Of a DNA stretch of 64,000 nucleotides, positions 20,896 to 31,620 are shown piece after piece (the stretch's first letter is position 1; each line of letters starts with the position of its first letter). A program made the translations under genes and the position numbers. This stretch comes from Cycas panzhihuaensis. Lineage: Eukaryota > Cycadophyta. Location of the stretch: positions 120,969,741 to 121,033,740 of the forward strand of contig CM041465.1 of the NCBI GenBank assembly GCA_023213395.1, given 5' to 3'. Under the pieces are notes generated by a model, which was not told where the DNA came from, did not search any database, and was given only the letters and a program-made list of their open reading frames with translations.

Positions 20896-23836
20896 GGTTC
20901 TCATCATACCAACCTCTTGATGGTGGTGATGTGCTTATGGGAAATGAAGTTTCTTGTAAGACAGTGGGCATTGGTAGCATCAGAATTAAGATGTTCGATG
21001 GGGTAGTCAGAACATTAATTGAGGTTAGACATGTACCTGATTTGAAAAGGAATCTGATTTCCTTGGGTGAATTAGATTCGGGTGGTTTTAAGCATACAGG
21101 TCATGAAGGAGTCCTAAAGGTGTCAAAGGGCGCCTTGGTTGTTATGAAAGCTTTAAAGAAAGGAAATCTTTACATTTTAGTGGGAAGTACAGATGTCAGC
21201 CAAGCAGCTACAACATCAAAGATTGCAGAAGATCCATCTCAGTTATGGCATCAGAGACTTGGGCACATGAGTGAGATAGGACTTAAGGTGCTGATAAACC
21301 GTAAGTTGCTTCCTAACTTGCAGCTTTCAGATTTAGCTTTCTGTAAACATTGTATTTTTGGAAAGCAGTGTAGACTTAGGTTTAAAGTAGGGAGTCACAC
21401 TAGTAAAGGTGTTCTAGATTACATACATTCAGATGTATGGGGACCAGCCCCTAAAATATTTTTTGATAAGGAAATCTGAAGTTTTCAGTGTGTTTAAGTA
21501 GTTCAAGTCTCTAGTTGAGAACAGTACTGGTAAGAAAATCAAATGTTTAAAAACTGACAATGGAGGTGAGTTCAATTCCTTGGAGTTTGAGAACTATTGC
21601 AGAGAAGCTGAGATCGAAAGACACAAGACCACTAGCTATACTCCATAGCAAAATGGCATTGTTGAGCGCATGAATAGGACACTCTTGGAAAGAGCAAGAA
21701 GCATGCTAAGTAATGTAGGAGTGGAGCAGGGCTTGTGGGCAGAAGTTGTTCAAACAACTTGCTATCTGGTAAACAGGTCACCATCACTTGCAATAGATTG
21801 CAAGATTCCTGAAGAGGTATGGAGTGGACGTCCATGTGATTATTCAAATTTAAAAGTTTTTGGTTGTGATGCTTATGCAGGTCGACAAAAGTAAACGTTC
21901 AAAGTTAGACCCAAAATCCAAGAGGTATATCTTTCTTGGTTATGGTGATAAGTATGGTGTGAAGGGATACAGTTTGTGGGATCCTACTGCCCACAAAATC
22001 ACCATTAACAGAGATGTTGTATTTGATGAATCTCCCCTTCTAAAGTCAGATAGTGGAGAAGTTGAAATGAAACAGGAGCAGAAAGATGAACATCAACAGG
22101 TCAAGTTTGAAACCCAGCCATCTTTGGAATCAAGAGCGGGATGATCTTTACGAAGATGAATCTGCAATGATTTATAGGAGTATGTGGACACTCCTCCAAT
22201 AGCAGTTAGAAGATCTACATGAGTCGGTCATCCACCGACAGTCTGACTGTCTACTTCTACTGCTTTGGTGTCTAATGATGGTGAACCTACATGTTATCAA
22301 GAAGTAATAGATGATATCCATAGTGAGAAGTGGAAGAGGGCTATGTAGGAAGATATAGATGCATTGAAGAAAAATAGTTCATGAGACTTGGTAGAACTTC
22401 CACATGGCAGGAAGACTGTTGGTTGCAGGTGGGTTTTTAAGATGAAAACAGATGTTGATGGAAAGGTTGACAAATACAGGGCAAGATTGGTGGCTAAAGC
22501 CTATGTACAGAAAGCAGGTATTGACTTTCATGAGATCTTTTCCCCAGTTGTCAAACTTGTTTTAATTCGAGTGTTGTTAGCATTAGTAGCTTCTCTTGAT
22601 TTGGAGTCGGGCGATTAGATGTAAAAATAAATTTTCTACATGGAGATTTAGATGAGGAGATCTATATGGATCAACCAGAAGGGTTTGTACAGGATGGTAG
22701 GAAAAAACTTGTTTGCAGGCTCAGGAAATCATTGTATGGCCTAAAATAATCACCTAGGCAGTGGTACAAGAAGTTTGATGCCTTCATGGAGAGCCAAAAT
22801 TTCAAAAGAAGTGAGTATGATCATTATGTTTACTTTAAATTCATGGACAATGGCTTATTCATTATCTTGGTACTATATGTGTGATGACATGTTGGTTGCA
22901 AGCTAGAACATGGAAGAAATCAATAAGCTAAAGGCTCAACTGGCTAGGACTTTTGATATGAAGGATCTAGGAGCTGCAAAACAAATCTTAGGCATGGAAA
23001 TACACAGAGACAGAAAAAATGGTAAGCTATGGTTATCACAGCAGAAATATGTGGAGAATGTGCTAACCAGGTTTGGTATGTCAAATGTGAAACCAATGAG
23101 TATCCCATTGGCTTCCCACTTCAAGCTTTCTTCGAATATGAGTCCTAGTAGTGAAGAAGAAAAGGTTTATATGTCTCGTGTGCCTTATGCCAGTGCGAGG
23201 GAAGTTTGATATATGCCATGGTATGTACAAGACACGATATTTCACATGCGATCGGTGTAGTTAGCGTGTTTATGGCAAATCCAGGAAAGAACATTGGGTT
23301 GCGATGAAATGGGTGCTTCAAGATTTGAGAGGCACAAGTGATTACCGCATCACCTTTGGAGGTACAGTGTCGGGTTTGTGGATATGTTGATTCAGACTTT
23401 GCAGGAGATTTAGACAAAAGAAGGTCTACTTTAGGTTATGTTTTCACTCTTGCAAATGGTCCAGTTAGTTGGATGTCCAAATTGTATAGCACAATTGCAC
23501 TGTCAACGACGAAAGCTGAATATTTTGCTGCAACACATGCTTGTAAAGAAGCAATCTAGTTACAGGGTCTATTGGTTGAGCTTAGAAGGAGACAGGAAAA
23601 TGTAAAGGTATTTTGTGACAGTCAAAGTGCCATTTACTTAGCCAAGAATCCGGCTTAGCACAGTAGAACAAAGCATATTGCTTTTAAGTACCATTTTGTT
23701 AGACAGGTTGTGGAAGCAGGTGCAGTGGCACTTGAGAAGATTCACACCAATTAGAATTATGCTGATATATTCACGAAACCAGTACCAGTAGAGAAGTTCA
23801 AATGGTGGTTGACTTCTCTTGGCTTGCAGAAAAGAT
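20896..23836 (+). pseudogene. R7 pol: integrase, RT, RNase H
   Basis: Recognisable blocks are RHVPDLKRNLISLGELDS, the pre-integrase (LWHQRLGHMSE), a zinc part (FCKHCIFGKQCRL), integrase (KTDNGGEFNS-like, then NGIVERMNRTLLERARSML) and RT (RWVFKMKTDVDGKVDKYRA). The YVDD motif at about 22873-22888 is broken by a one-base insertion. RNase H shows GYVDSDFAGDLDKRRST and STTKAEYFAA. More than ten stops or frame changes are visible, the most in pol from 22100 to 22900. Confidence 0.9.
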
Positions 23837-23875
23837 GATGAAGGGTCCAAGAAAGGTACCGGGTAAATTGTTGTC

Positions 23876-23886
23876 AAGGTGGAGAT
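23876..23886 (+). other. R7 polypurine tract
   Basis: AAGGTGGAGAT directly before the 3' LTR. Confidence 0.7.
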
Positions 23887-24530
23887 TGTTGGATATTGTG
23901 ACAACAATTGTTTAAGGCTAAAATTTTGGCATGTTTTCGGCGCGGTTTTGCCCCCTAATCTTTTTCGGGGGGTTCCAAGGGGGACGGGAGCCGCCCTTGG
24001 TCGGGGGGTGCGGGGGGCGTGTAATGCCCCTCGCTAAGAGGGGGTTCGGAGGCGATAGCCCCGACCCGAAAAATTAGCCCTATACACCATATTTAAATGT
24101 AAAGAGAATCAGGCTTGTTCGATACAAATACCCTGGATTCTATGGTTGAGATTCATGCCTTGGATGTCCCTCTCATGTAACCTGTTTTAGGGCTTTTCTT
24201 ATTATGTTGAATGTAATGTAATGTACTGTGATGAAGGCGGCCACTGGTTGTTGTTCCTGAGAGTATTCTACTACTGAGATGTACTGTTTCTCCATTCTAC
24301 AGCAATAAAGATCGATACTTTCCTGTGTGGATGTTTCCCTAGCACATTACTACGGTTTTACCATGTTATATCGGGTGCATATGTGATGTTTAGCTTGCAT
24401 ATTGATGTTATTGTATTATCTCTGATTTTAGAACTTGCATGTTAAATCTTGGTTTTCGATTCCTATAACTAGTTGCAAAACAGTTCAGATCTTGTGGCAG
24501 TTTAAAGTTTGGGACCTTGTATTCTCAACA
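23887..24530 (+). repeat. R7 3' LTR
   Basis: A 644-bp partner of the 5' LTR, starting TGTTGGATATTGTG. It has several runs of five or six G between 23958 and 24050. Confidence 0.92.
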
Positions 24531-25441
24531 CTCCTGGTACTAGCTCAATGGAGTGTTGATAATCCCGTTATGGGGGAAGTCCCTGGGGCTCTTTAAATAT
24601 CGCTTTATGCTCGTCTATGATCTTTTGTACCTCTATTGGTACATGTTCTATCGCTATTTTATAACAAGTCAATATGTGTGCTGATGGATTCTTCTTCAAT
24701 ATTTTTTCCATGCGATGCGAAGAGACTAGTTGTATTGGAGGTGTGGGCGGCTTGTAATCTATATTTGCGCCCTTTCTGATAGAAACACATGAATCGGTTC
24801 ATATAGTTGGTAACTATATTACCCAAGGTTTGTAACCACTGAACTCCTATGACTGCATCTACTCCTCCTATAGGCATTGCAAACATACATGTATTTACTA
24901 AATAGTCTCCAATTTGGAGATTCACTTTTTGACAGTAGCCTCCACAGGGAGTGGTTTTCCCGTTTGCTATAGATACTTGAAAAGTATTTAAAGATTGTAT
25001 TTTTAGTCCTAACTTCTTTGGTGTGGTCTTGTTGATAAAGTTGTGGATGTTGTCGCTATCCACAAGTATGGCAAGTAGAGATCCTTTGATCATCCCTTGG
25101 AACCTAAGGGTTTGGGGTGTAACACTTTGTCCCGTTATGGCTTGTGCTGAGATTTGAACATTCTTAGTATCAACTTCTAAAAGTTCATCTACGTCTGCTT
25201 CCTCTTCTTGGGTCTGATTTAGTTCTTCCTGTTCTTTGTATGGTATTTCTACTTCGTCATTATTGATCATGAATACCTTCTTTGCGGGACATTGGTGTTC
25301 TTTATTCCACTTTCTTCCACATTTAAAATAGGTCCCCTTTTTGAGATATTCAACCTTGCTTGTTTCGTTTGTGTCTTTTGTGCCTGATTTGGTCCAATTT
25401 GGATTGGATCCTTGTTGTTTATATGATTCAGTTTTGCACAA
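24531..25441 (-). pseudogene. R4 gag C-terminus and protease
   Basis: The minus-strand frame 25441-24659 (260 codons) starts after the capsid part. It has a zinc knuckle lacking its first Cys (YFKCGRKWNKEHQC), then an acidic spacer (QEELNQTQEEEADVDELLEV), then the retropepsin domain with LRFQGMIKGSLLAILVDSDN followed by HNFI. The active site is DSD rather than DSG. Later protease motifs are GGVDAVIGVQWLQTLG. The reading stops where R7 is inserted. This is a typical chromovirus layout. Confidence 0.88.
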
Positions 25442-25456
25442 ATAGATAGACCTATA

Positions 25457-26260
25457 CTAGATTGCCTCATGAATGTTTGAGGGGTTCATATTCCTAATGC
25501 AAAAGCTGATTGTTCCCTTTAATCCACTGATGTATGTTTGCAGAATGCATTTTGCTGCTATTCGTTCTGGTATTAGACATTGAAGCATCTGGAATTGCTC
25601 AGTGTATTCTTGAACTGTTCCATTTTGTTGTAACCTTGTTAACTGAGAGAAATAGTCAGTATTCCATGAATCTTCGTACTGTTTTATTAATCCTGCTTTC
25701 AGAAAGTCCCATGATTCTGGGTGGCCCAAGTTATTCTTCTGCCACCAATAAAACCACTCTAACTCTCTTCCATGTAAATGTAGAGATGTTGTCGATATCT
25801 TTTCTTCATTTGATAGTTCATATACTTGGAAGTGTGTTTCCATTTGTAGTAACCAACTCCGGATGTTCCTCAATTTTTCTGGATCAAATTTTTCCAGTGT
25901 AAATTTGGTTCCCCTAAGACCTTGATCTGATTGGGAACTCCTCTGATTCCATCGTTCGTAGGTAAAACCCCTAAATCTTCTTAAGTTCTTTTGTTATTCG
26001 TTACCCTAGTTACCTTGATCTGGTAATTCTTTGTTGAATTCTTCCATGTCTTGATGTTTCTCTCTTGATGACTCTCCTTGTAGATCCGACTTCTTATTTG
26101 ATGTTTTGAACGAAACCTAGATGCTTTTCATTGAAGTGATAAGTTCGAACAATAAGTGGGATAATACTTCTTCTATCTTGCTTCCTTTTGCTTCTGTTAT
26201 TGTTGCTTGGCAGTTCACCATCTTGTTTGACACAAGGCTTTTCCTTGACCTTAGTTCCAT
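25457..26260 (-). pseudogene. R4 gag, capsid part
   Basis: I took the start as MELRSRKSLVSNK at 26260. The capsid-type domain is clear in 25873-25457: MRNIRSWLLQMETHFQVYEL, RELEWFYWWQKN, DWNTDYFSQLTRLQQ-like and FQMLQCLIPERI. Stops interrupt it near 26116 and 25990. The proline stretch just upstream of the start comes from a C/G homopolymer run at 26260-26282. Confidence 0.82.
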
Positions 26261-26331
26261 CCCCCGGGGTGGGGGGGGGGGGATTTGGTCGAATTTGTTC
26301 AAATTATCTTCAGATTCCAATTTTAAAATGA

Positions 26332-26344
26332 AGCTTTGATACCA
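26332..26344 (-). other. R4 primer binding site (iMet tRNA)
   Basis: AGCTTTGATACCA is the reverse complement of TGGTATCAAAGCT, two bases from the 5' LTR. Confidence 0.85.
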
Positions 26345-26346
26345 CT

Positions 26347-26809
26347 TGGAGCGAACACTTTCCTCTATCACTCGTGGAATTCCAAAACATTTAAGAAGAA
26401 GTCTGCTGAAAATTTACTAATGGTAACAAAAATACAAAAATAGTAAATACACTAGTCAAAATGGACAAGGAATGCACTCTCTAGGGCTAGCCAATACTGC
26501 TTGAAATATGCTCGATTCACCCAATATCGTGCTTGAGATGGCCAACCCTCTTTGAGACGAGGTTACCTTCAGAAATTGTAGCCCAAATGGGCGAGCTAAT
26601 TGCAGCCCTAAAAGCCGAGTTGATGCTAAGAGAACACAACCACATGATGATTTGGAATGGGGACTCCAACCCCTATATATAGAGACATTTAATCTTCAAA
26701 AGGAAGTTGACCAGAAAAGAGAGAGTTCACTGAGATTGAACCTAACATGAAGTCGGCCAGAAGACAGGCCATGACTGGTTCAAGTAGGAGAGAAATTCGG
26801 AATGTAACA
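26347..26809 (-). repeat. R4 5' LTR
   Basis: A 463-bp partner of 5331-5791, starting TGGAGCGAACACTTTCC and ending CGGAATGTAACA, followed by TTCTT. Confidence 0.92.
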
Positions 26810-28880
26810 TTCTTGGTGCCATTTGGGAACTTGCTAGGACACATAGTGAGTAAAGATGGATTGTTAATGAACCCAACCAAGGTTTTAACAATTTTGCACT
26901 TCCCAACTCCCCTGACACGAAAACAATTTAAACATTTCCTAGAATTAACTGGATATTACAAGTAGTTCATTAGAGGATATGCATGTATATATGGACCTTT
27001 GGAATAGCTATTGAAAAAAGATGTGAAATGGGAGTGGGGTACAAATCAACAAGATGCATTTGAATTTTTGAAAATGGCTATAGCATTTGCCCCTATTTTG
27101 TGATTTATAGAATGGAACAAAATATTTTATGTCCACGTAGATGTATCATAATATGCGATTGGTTGTGTGCTAGCCCAACCTAGGGAAGCAAATGTCGATC
27201 ACCCCATTTGTTTTAACTAGGGTCGAACAAAATTATACAACCATGGAACGAGAAGGTCTCGAAATGGTTTATGCCTTGTAGAAATTTTGCCACTATCTCT
27301 TATCAAATCCATTCATATTTTATGTGGACCATCAAGCATTAATGTACTTAGTGAATAAGCGTATATTGAGGGGACGGATTAGTAGATGACTTATGTTATC
27401 AAGCATTAATGTACTTAGTGAATAAGCGTATATTGAGGGGACGGATTAGTAGATGACTTATATTATTCCAAGAATTCACTTTTAAAATCTTGCTTAAACT
27501 TGGAATAGCCCACGTTATACCTAATCAATTATCAAGAATCAAGAATGGGGAAGAAGCAATAGGTATACATGATGGTTTTCTAGATGTAACATTCTTCAAT
27601 GTAGAAGCAATTCCAACAAAATGGTACAAAGAATTCATGAATATCTTTCAACAAGTGAATTGCCATCAGATATGGATAAAATAGAACGAAGTCATTTTGT
27701 CCAGAAAGCATAACCATACTAATTTATTCAAGTGGAATTGTATTATCTTGGCCTTGATGAGGTGCTCTGTTGTTGTGTTAAACTGCATGAAATAGAACAA
27801 ATCATGAGCCAAGCACATGAAGGTGTGGCGGGAGGACATATGGGAAAAATGGCAACATGGCGAAAAGTGTTATGAATAGGATTTTGGTTGCCTACAATGT
27901 TTGAAGATATAAAAGAATGGATCAAAAAGTGTAATTACTGCCAATTGGTAGGAAAACTAAGTCGTTAGGACTTTTGGCCTCTTAACCCAATCCTGCCATT
28001 AGCATCATTCGAGAAATGGGGCCTTGATTTTGTTGGGCCTATTAAACCAACAACTCGATGATCGCAGGCTGGATACATTCTTGTGGCCACAGACTACATG
28101 ACCAAATGGTAGAGGCAAGGCCATTAAGAAAAGTAGATTCAAATAGTACGACCAGATTTTTATATGAAGTAATTATCACACGTTATGGATGCCCATTGGA
28201 AATAGTAAGTGATCAAGGTGCACATTTTCTGAATCAAATAATAGAAATGTTAACATTAAACTTCATGGTTGGTCATTGTAAATCAACACACTACTATCCT
28301 CGAGCAAATTAGTAAGTTGAAAGCTCCAATAAAATCATGGAAAATTGCCTTGAAAAATCTACGATGTGGGTCGATATGATTGGGCAGAAAAGTTATTGTT
28401 AGTGCTATGGGCTTTTAGGACCCCATGCAAAAGAACAACCATACAAATACCATTTCAGTTAGTATATGGAATGGAGACCATTCTTCTAATCGAATTTGAG
28501 ATACCTAGCCTGAGAGTTTCCATGACTTGCCGATTAAACGATTTCCATTCTCTACGAGAATAACTACGACAATTATTATAGCGTGAAGAGACCATACACA
28601 AGGCAAAGTGGTTACAAAACACTGAAAAAATGAGGCAAGAGGGTATGCAATGATTGCCATTTAAAAATACCGCAATTTTGGGAAGGAGACTAGGTTTTGT
28701 TATATGACAGTAAGTTTCATACGCACATTGGAAAGTCAAAAATGTGATGGTTGGGACTATACATCACTGAGAAAATCTTCAATAATGGCTCATTTAGGCT
28801 AAGAGAGATCGATGGCCCATAATTGCCAACCTTGGTACGGTAGCTAGTTGAAACCCTATCACAACTAGGATATGCCAAAT
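26810..28880 (+). pseudogene. R3 pol: rest of RT, RNase H, integrase
   Basis: After the TTCTT duplication the R3 reading resumes with LVPFGNLLGHIVSKDGLL, then ELTGYYK and GYACIYGPLE, the Ty3/gypsy thumb and connection. RNase H fragments follow (YVHVDVS, LAQPREA, LEMVYAL). Integrase shows a zinc-site relic (AHEGVAGGHMGK, CNYCQ), KWGLDFVGPI, YEVIITRYGCPLEIVSDQGA and LLLVLWAFRT, and it ends in NNGSFRLREIDGP near 28810. Stops are numerous. Homologous parts of R9 lie at 44656-46440. Confidence 0.88.
27331..27464 (+). repeat. 67-bp tandem duplication inside R3 RNase H
   Basis: The unit starting ATCAAGCATTAATGTACTT at 27331 is repeated at 27398 with at most one difference. The period of 67 is not a multiple of three, so it shifts the frame. 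The near identity means it arose after most of the decay. Confidence 0.9.
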
Positions 28881-29575
28881 TCACTAGAGGAATCAACTAG
28901 TTGTATCATACGTGTTGATGGACATTGGAAACAATTGAGGCTGTCTCGGTATCAAAATGCGATTCCAATTTGATACGTAAAATTCAAAACATACAAAAAA
29001 AAAAAGAGAGGAAAAAATAACCACAACTCCTATCATACACTTAAACAATATGACAATATACAGAACGAAAAAATAGTAGGGTAAAAAAAACAAAAAAAGA
29101 TGATGATGAAAAATAAATATATAAGAAAAAAGAGAAAAATAAGAAAATAAGATAGAATAAACCATCATTGAAAAAATTATCAAAAAGGATGGGTTTTAAG
29201 TATACGTTCCTCCAAAATACACTATACATTCCAAAAAGGAACAATATTGGGGATGCACATAACAAAAGAACGTAAAGAGACGAAAACAACTATACGTTCA
29301 TGTAAGCATTCTGACGCAAACACATAGTGGATATGAGCGGAAATAAGTTCCAAATAACCAAAATTAAACCTCACTTTGATGAGATCAAGTTCTAAAGTGA
29401 CAAGCATCAACCAATGGACATATTCCAATGGTAATAACAAGCAATCTCTAGTGCAAAACAATCATATGTTCTTCCAACAAATGCATGGAATGTATTCAAG
29501 TTTTAAATGCAAAAACCTTACTCAGTTCTCTTGTTGGTCATAAGTACTACTTCCTATTTTTCCATTAGTGTCCAA
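28881..29575. other. A/T-rich spacer after R3 pol
   Basis: About 700 bases, A-rich on the plus strand (purine-rich tract at 28990-29018), between the end of pol and the downstream frame. The minus-strand frames here are translations of T-rich sequence and not convincing. Confidence 0.5.
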
Positions 29576-30725
29576 AATGAAGATTGTACGGTGCCAAGAA
29601 AACTACTTGCCCAAATTGAAGGCAAAATTAGATGGGTTGCCAATTCCATTGAAAGATAAGGTCAAATAAGTAGGATGGTGAGAATGTATTCATCTAGCTC
29701 TATTATATTGGGATTCAAAGTTGATGGAAAGCATCCTAATGGAATTTAAAAAAAATATCAAATGCATTCAGTTGGATGCTGAGATTATCCATACCATTAT
29801 CGGGCTTCCAAAGGAGGGGAATGTTCCAACCTCCACAAAACGTTTAGAGGTGGATCGTGAGGCTTGGGTTAGAGAACTATGTAAAGAAAAACATTCTTGG
29901 GAGGAATCCAAGTGGTTGACATTTGAGATGTGAGACTTCAATGGGTGGCCAAAGTGATAGTTACTAGGTTTTTATCCAAACAAAAATATACATATATTCC
30001 AAGACGTATGATGCAATACTACCACAAATCAATGATGCGATACAATTGAATTGGTTAGAGCTTTTGGCCATAAACACAATGCAACAGATTGAGGAAGTGT
30101 CTACCCATTCCTTTGGACATTCGTCCTTGTTATTGGTAGTGTTACTTCATCATTGTCCGAGAGCACAACCTCCTCAAATACCTATTTGTTCACACAAGTT
30201 GTTGATCAAGCAATGGGTGGATGCATTTCCAGAATCTGCTCAGGATGTAGAAGTAAAAATGAGGCAAAGGAAGGAAATGACAAAATTTTTGAAATGGCTA
30301 CAACAAACACCTGGCAATTTCATCTAACATCGCTCTAAATAGGTAGTAAAAAAAAAACACCAAGCGGAGATGGGAAGAAGAGGAAGAGGAAATTAAAACA
30401 AAACCCTTGTTGGAGTAATGGCAAGAGTTACCTCCCATGATGGAGCCAGGAGAAACAACCTCCCAACCAACACAAACAGAGGGAAAAGGACAATAGATCA
30501 TTTGGATGATCAAGGAGCTGGAAGCGAGTTACAAGGCAGAGATTGTCGCCTTATAGGAGAAAATCAAAGAAAAAGATGCAATTATAGCCACCTGTACTCA
30601 GATTAATGAAGATATATTGAAGACTAATGAGGTAGTAGGAGCAGCCTTGATACAGAGTGGGGGAGAAGACAAAATTAAAAATTTTGAAAATTTATGAGCA
30701 AGGATGTTCAACCCTTTTTGTTCAC
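29576..30725 (+). pseudogene. R3 downstream reading frame, unrecognised
   Basis: Between pol and the 3' LTR lies a degenerate plus-strand coding region. Protein-like pieces are KLKAKLDGLPIPLKD (29617), a 70-codon stretch with IIGLPKEGNVP and EAWVRELCKEKHSWEESKWL, then VIVTRFLSKQKYTYIPRRMM. After several frame changes comes a tail with paired acidic and basic residues (LEASYKAEIVAL, IKEKDAIIATCTQI) that looks like a coiled coil. I do not recognise the family. The position resembles the extra frame of env-like or third-ORF gypsy elements, but no signal peptide or membrane segment is evident. Confidence 0.5.
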
Positions 30726-31143
30726 CTGGGATAGTTGTTAGGGCAAAATTTGGTATGCATGACATTTTGGACCATGGAAACGTAGGAATGTATGTTTGTT
30801 TTGATAAGAGGAATGCAGGAATGCATCACTGGAAGGTCACACGTAGGAATGCATGTTCGAAATCAATGAAGAACGCAATGGAACAACCCTCATGGAACGT
30901 ATTATAGAATACATTCCCAAAAAGAATGCACACAGACCATAATGTATGCAAAATGCATGGAATGTGTGCTCAAAATTGAACCGTACATTCCGGAGATGAT
31001 GATGTCACCCATAGGCATACGTACGTACAGTTGTAGTAATTAATGATTGTAATGTAATCTTAAGTGAAAAGGTACTTCTGTTATGAAAAGGAATGGTTGT
31101 GACCGTAAGTCACAACCATTCCCCCAAAAGGCATGTAATTGGG

Positions 31144-31153
31144 TATTTATTGG
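31144..31153 (+). promoter_or_regulatory. TATA-like box in R3 LTR
   Basis: TATTTATTGG lies about 20-30 bases before the 41-bp array. The same motif in the same place is TATTTAATGG in R9 (34819-34828) and, reversed, CCATTAAATA in R10. Confidence 0.5.
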
Positions 31154-31169
31154 TGCTCTTTCCACCATT

Positions 31170-31310
31170 TTGGTGTGAGATCCAAGGCATTGAGTCTTAT
31201 GTCATACTCTCAAGGGTGAGAGCCAAGTTATTCATTCCTATGTCATCTACTCTACTATGAGAGTTGAGTTGCTTGATTTGATGATACATTCCCAAGGGTA
31301 TAGGAATGGT
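31170..31310 (+). repeat. 41-bp tandem array in R3 LTR
   Basis: Core units TGAGATCC (31176), TGAGAGCC (31217), TGAGAGTT (31258) and a weak fourth (31299) are spaced exactly 41 bases apart. The second unit has CTCTCAAGGGTGAGAG, an inverted repeat; the third keeps CTCT...GAGAG with a different loop. The same array is in the R10 LTRs. Confidence 0.8.
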
Positions 31311-31620
31311 TATTGAAGCATATGTTTTGAGTCATGGTGGAACACATATAGTATGTGTCCATTTTTAGTGATGTAAGGACATTAATGGTGATATTGCTTA
31401 ATAAAATAAAGAGTTACATAGAGTCTTGGGTACTTTGTGCATGGCAATAGATTGTATGAAAAATGCATGTTGATTATTGATCGAGCTAATGGCATTATGA
31501 TGATATTGTGTTAATTGTATGAGTAATCAAGTGATATAATCATGTTGACCGACCCTAACTAGACTATCTATAGTGATCCTTTAACAAGTGTATTCTCATA
31601 AGGGCAGTGACAAGTCAACA

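Larger units (their letters stand above)
19317..24530 (+). mobile_element. R7: copia retrotransposon, full span
   Basis: R7 has LTRs 19317-19920 and 23887-24530, an exact CTCCT duplication, an iMet primer site and a purine tract before the 3' LTR. Coding order is gag, protease, integrase, RT, RNase H. It is inserted in R4 between protease and RT. The pol part has many stops and frameshifts, so it is older than R6. Confidence 0.94.
5331..26809 (-). mobile_element. R4: Ty3/gypsy chromovirus, full span with nested elements
   Basis: R4 has matching LTRs (5331-5791 and 26347-26809), a purine tract beside the left LTR, an iMet primer site beside the right LTR and a perfect 5-bp duplication (TTCTT). 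On the minus strand the order is gag, protease, RT, RNase H, integrase, chromodomain, the usual chromovirus order. It is inserted in the RT of R3 and was itself interrupted by R5 (carrying R6) and R7. Subtracting these leaves about 5.5 kb, a normal element length. All domains are decayed. Confidence 0.92.
30736..31620 (+). repeat. R3 3' LTR
   Basis: An 885-bp segment starting TGTTAGGGCAAAATTTGG and ending CAAGTCAACA. It aligns in patches with the R9 5' LTR (34388-35211), including both ends and the AAAAGGCATG block. The sequence just before it (GGGATAGT) matches the R10 boundary (GGATAGA), supporting it as the 3' LTR. Confidence 0.8.

Noticed and set aside
28893-29461. Hydrophobic minus-strand frames looking like membrane proteins
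   Set aside because: They are translations of a T-rich strand (Phe, Leu, Tyr runs) in A-rich spacer, with no homologous motif.
31070-31140. Inverted repeat GGTTGTGACC...GTCACAACC as a MITE or terminator
   Set aside because: The short palindrome is also present as related sequence in the R9 and R10 LTRs, so it belongs to the LTR.
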